Below are positions 5,822 through 5,894 of a stretch of DNA of 5,894 nucleotides, in pieces. Source of the DNA: Acidobacteriaceae bacterium (GTDB taxonomy: Bacteria > Acidobacteriota > Terriglobia > Terriglobales > Acidobacteriaceae); NCBI GenBank assembly GCA_003140785.1, contig PLKY01000162.1, forward strand, positions 507-6,400. Reading direction: 5' to 3'. The translations under genes were made by a program, and so were the position numbers. Below the pieces are notes generated by a model. The model had not been told where the DNA came from. It searched no databases and worked only from the letters and a program-made list of their open reading frames with translations. How positions within the stretch are numbered: the stretch's first letter is position 1; the number at the start of each line of letters is the position of its first letter.

Positions 5822-5847
5822 GGAAGAAGACTCGGCGCGTCCACGCA

Positions 5848-5884
5848 GGCTTCAGCCCAGATGGCTCTGTTCCATGGGAACGGA
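5848..5884. repeat. Small hairpins in the 3' noncoding end
   Basis: The last 73 bases (5822-5894) carry no gene. GGC-TTCA-GCC (5848-5857) forms a minimal hairpin, and GTTCC-ATG-GGAAC (5869-5881), extended to about 8 bp with TCT/GGA flanks, forms a second one. No T-tract follows, so this is not a convincing rho-independent terminator for the PIN gene. It may be part of a dispersed intergenic repeat or simply mRNA 3' structure; the sequence is cut by the window edge. Confidence 0.3.
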
Positions 5885-5894
5885 AGCACCATAG

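Overview
The window looks like a chromosomal segment from a GC-rich bacterium, most likely an acidobacterium. This is inferred from three things: the RuvC N-terminus begins MRVFGIDCGT instead of the usual GIDPG, a secreted FecR/tryptophan-repeat protein of a kind I associate with Acidobacteria lies nearby, and the overall base composition fits. No rRNA, tRNA, CRISPR array or insertion sequence is visible, and taxonomy cannot be proven from the sequence alone.

Left part (1-3016, all + strand). A rho-independent terminator-like hairpin (21-59) probably ends a gene lying before the window. It is followed by ruvC (160-669), the Holliday-junction resolvase, with all four catalytic acids intact. 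An unrecognised exported protein (666-1319) overlaps the ruvC stop by ATGA and is probably translationally coupled to it. After a 116-base gap comes a large secreted protein (1436-3016) with a FecR-type domain, a tryptophan-rich repeat module and a low-complexity Gly/Pro/Ser/Tyr tail.

Middle (3017-4760, - strand after the convergence point). A hairpin with an A-tract on one side and a T-rich tract on the other (3045-3091) serves as a two-way terminator between the FecR-type gene and rsmA/ksgA (3124-3915, 16S rRNA dimethyladenosine transferase). Upstream of rsmA on the same strand is a GNAT N-acetyltransferase (3993-4760), possibly co-transcribed with it.

Right part (4761-5894). A short divergent intergenic region carries a candidate promoter, 7-bp-phased TGAC repeats and an inverted repeat. 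It precedes a two-gene cassette: a 184-aa protein with a winged-helix-like N-terminal half and an antitoxin-like C-terminal tail, then a VapC-like PIN-domain ribonuclease starting in an ATGA overlap. This is most simply read as a type II toxin-antitoxin module with an unusually large antitoxin, and it is the best candidate for something under-described. The last 73 bases hold only small hairpins.

The mix is housekeeping nucleic-acid maintenance genes (ruvC, rsmA), lineage-type exported proteins and an accessory toxin-antitoxin cassette. No single pathway links all seven genes.
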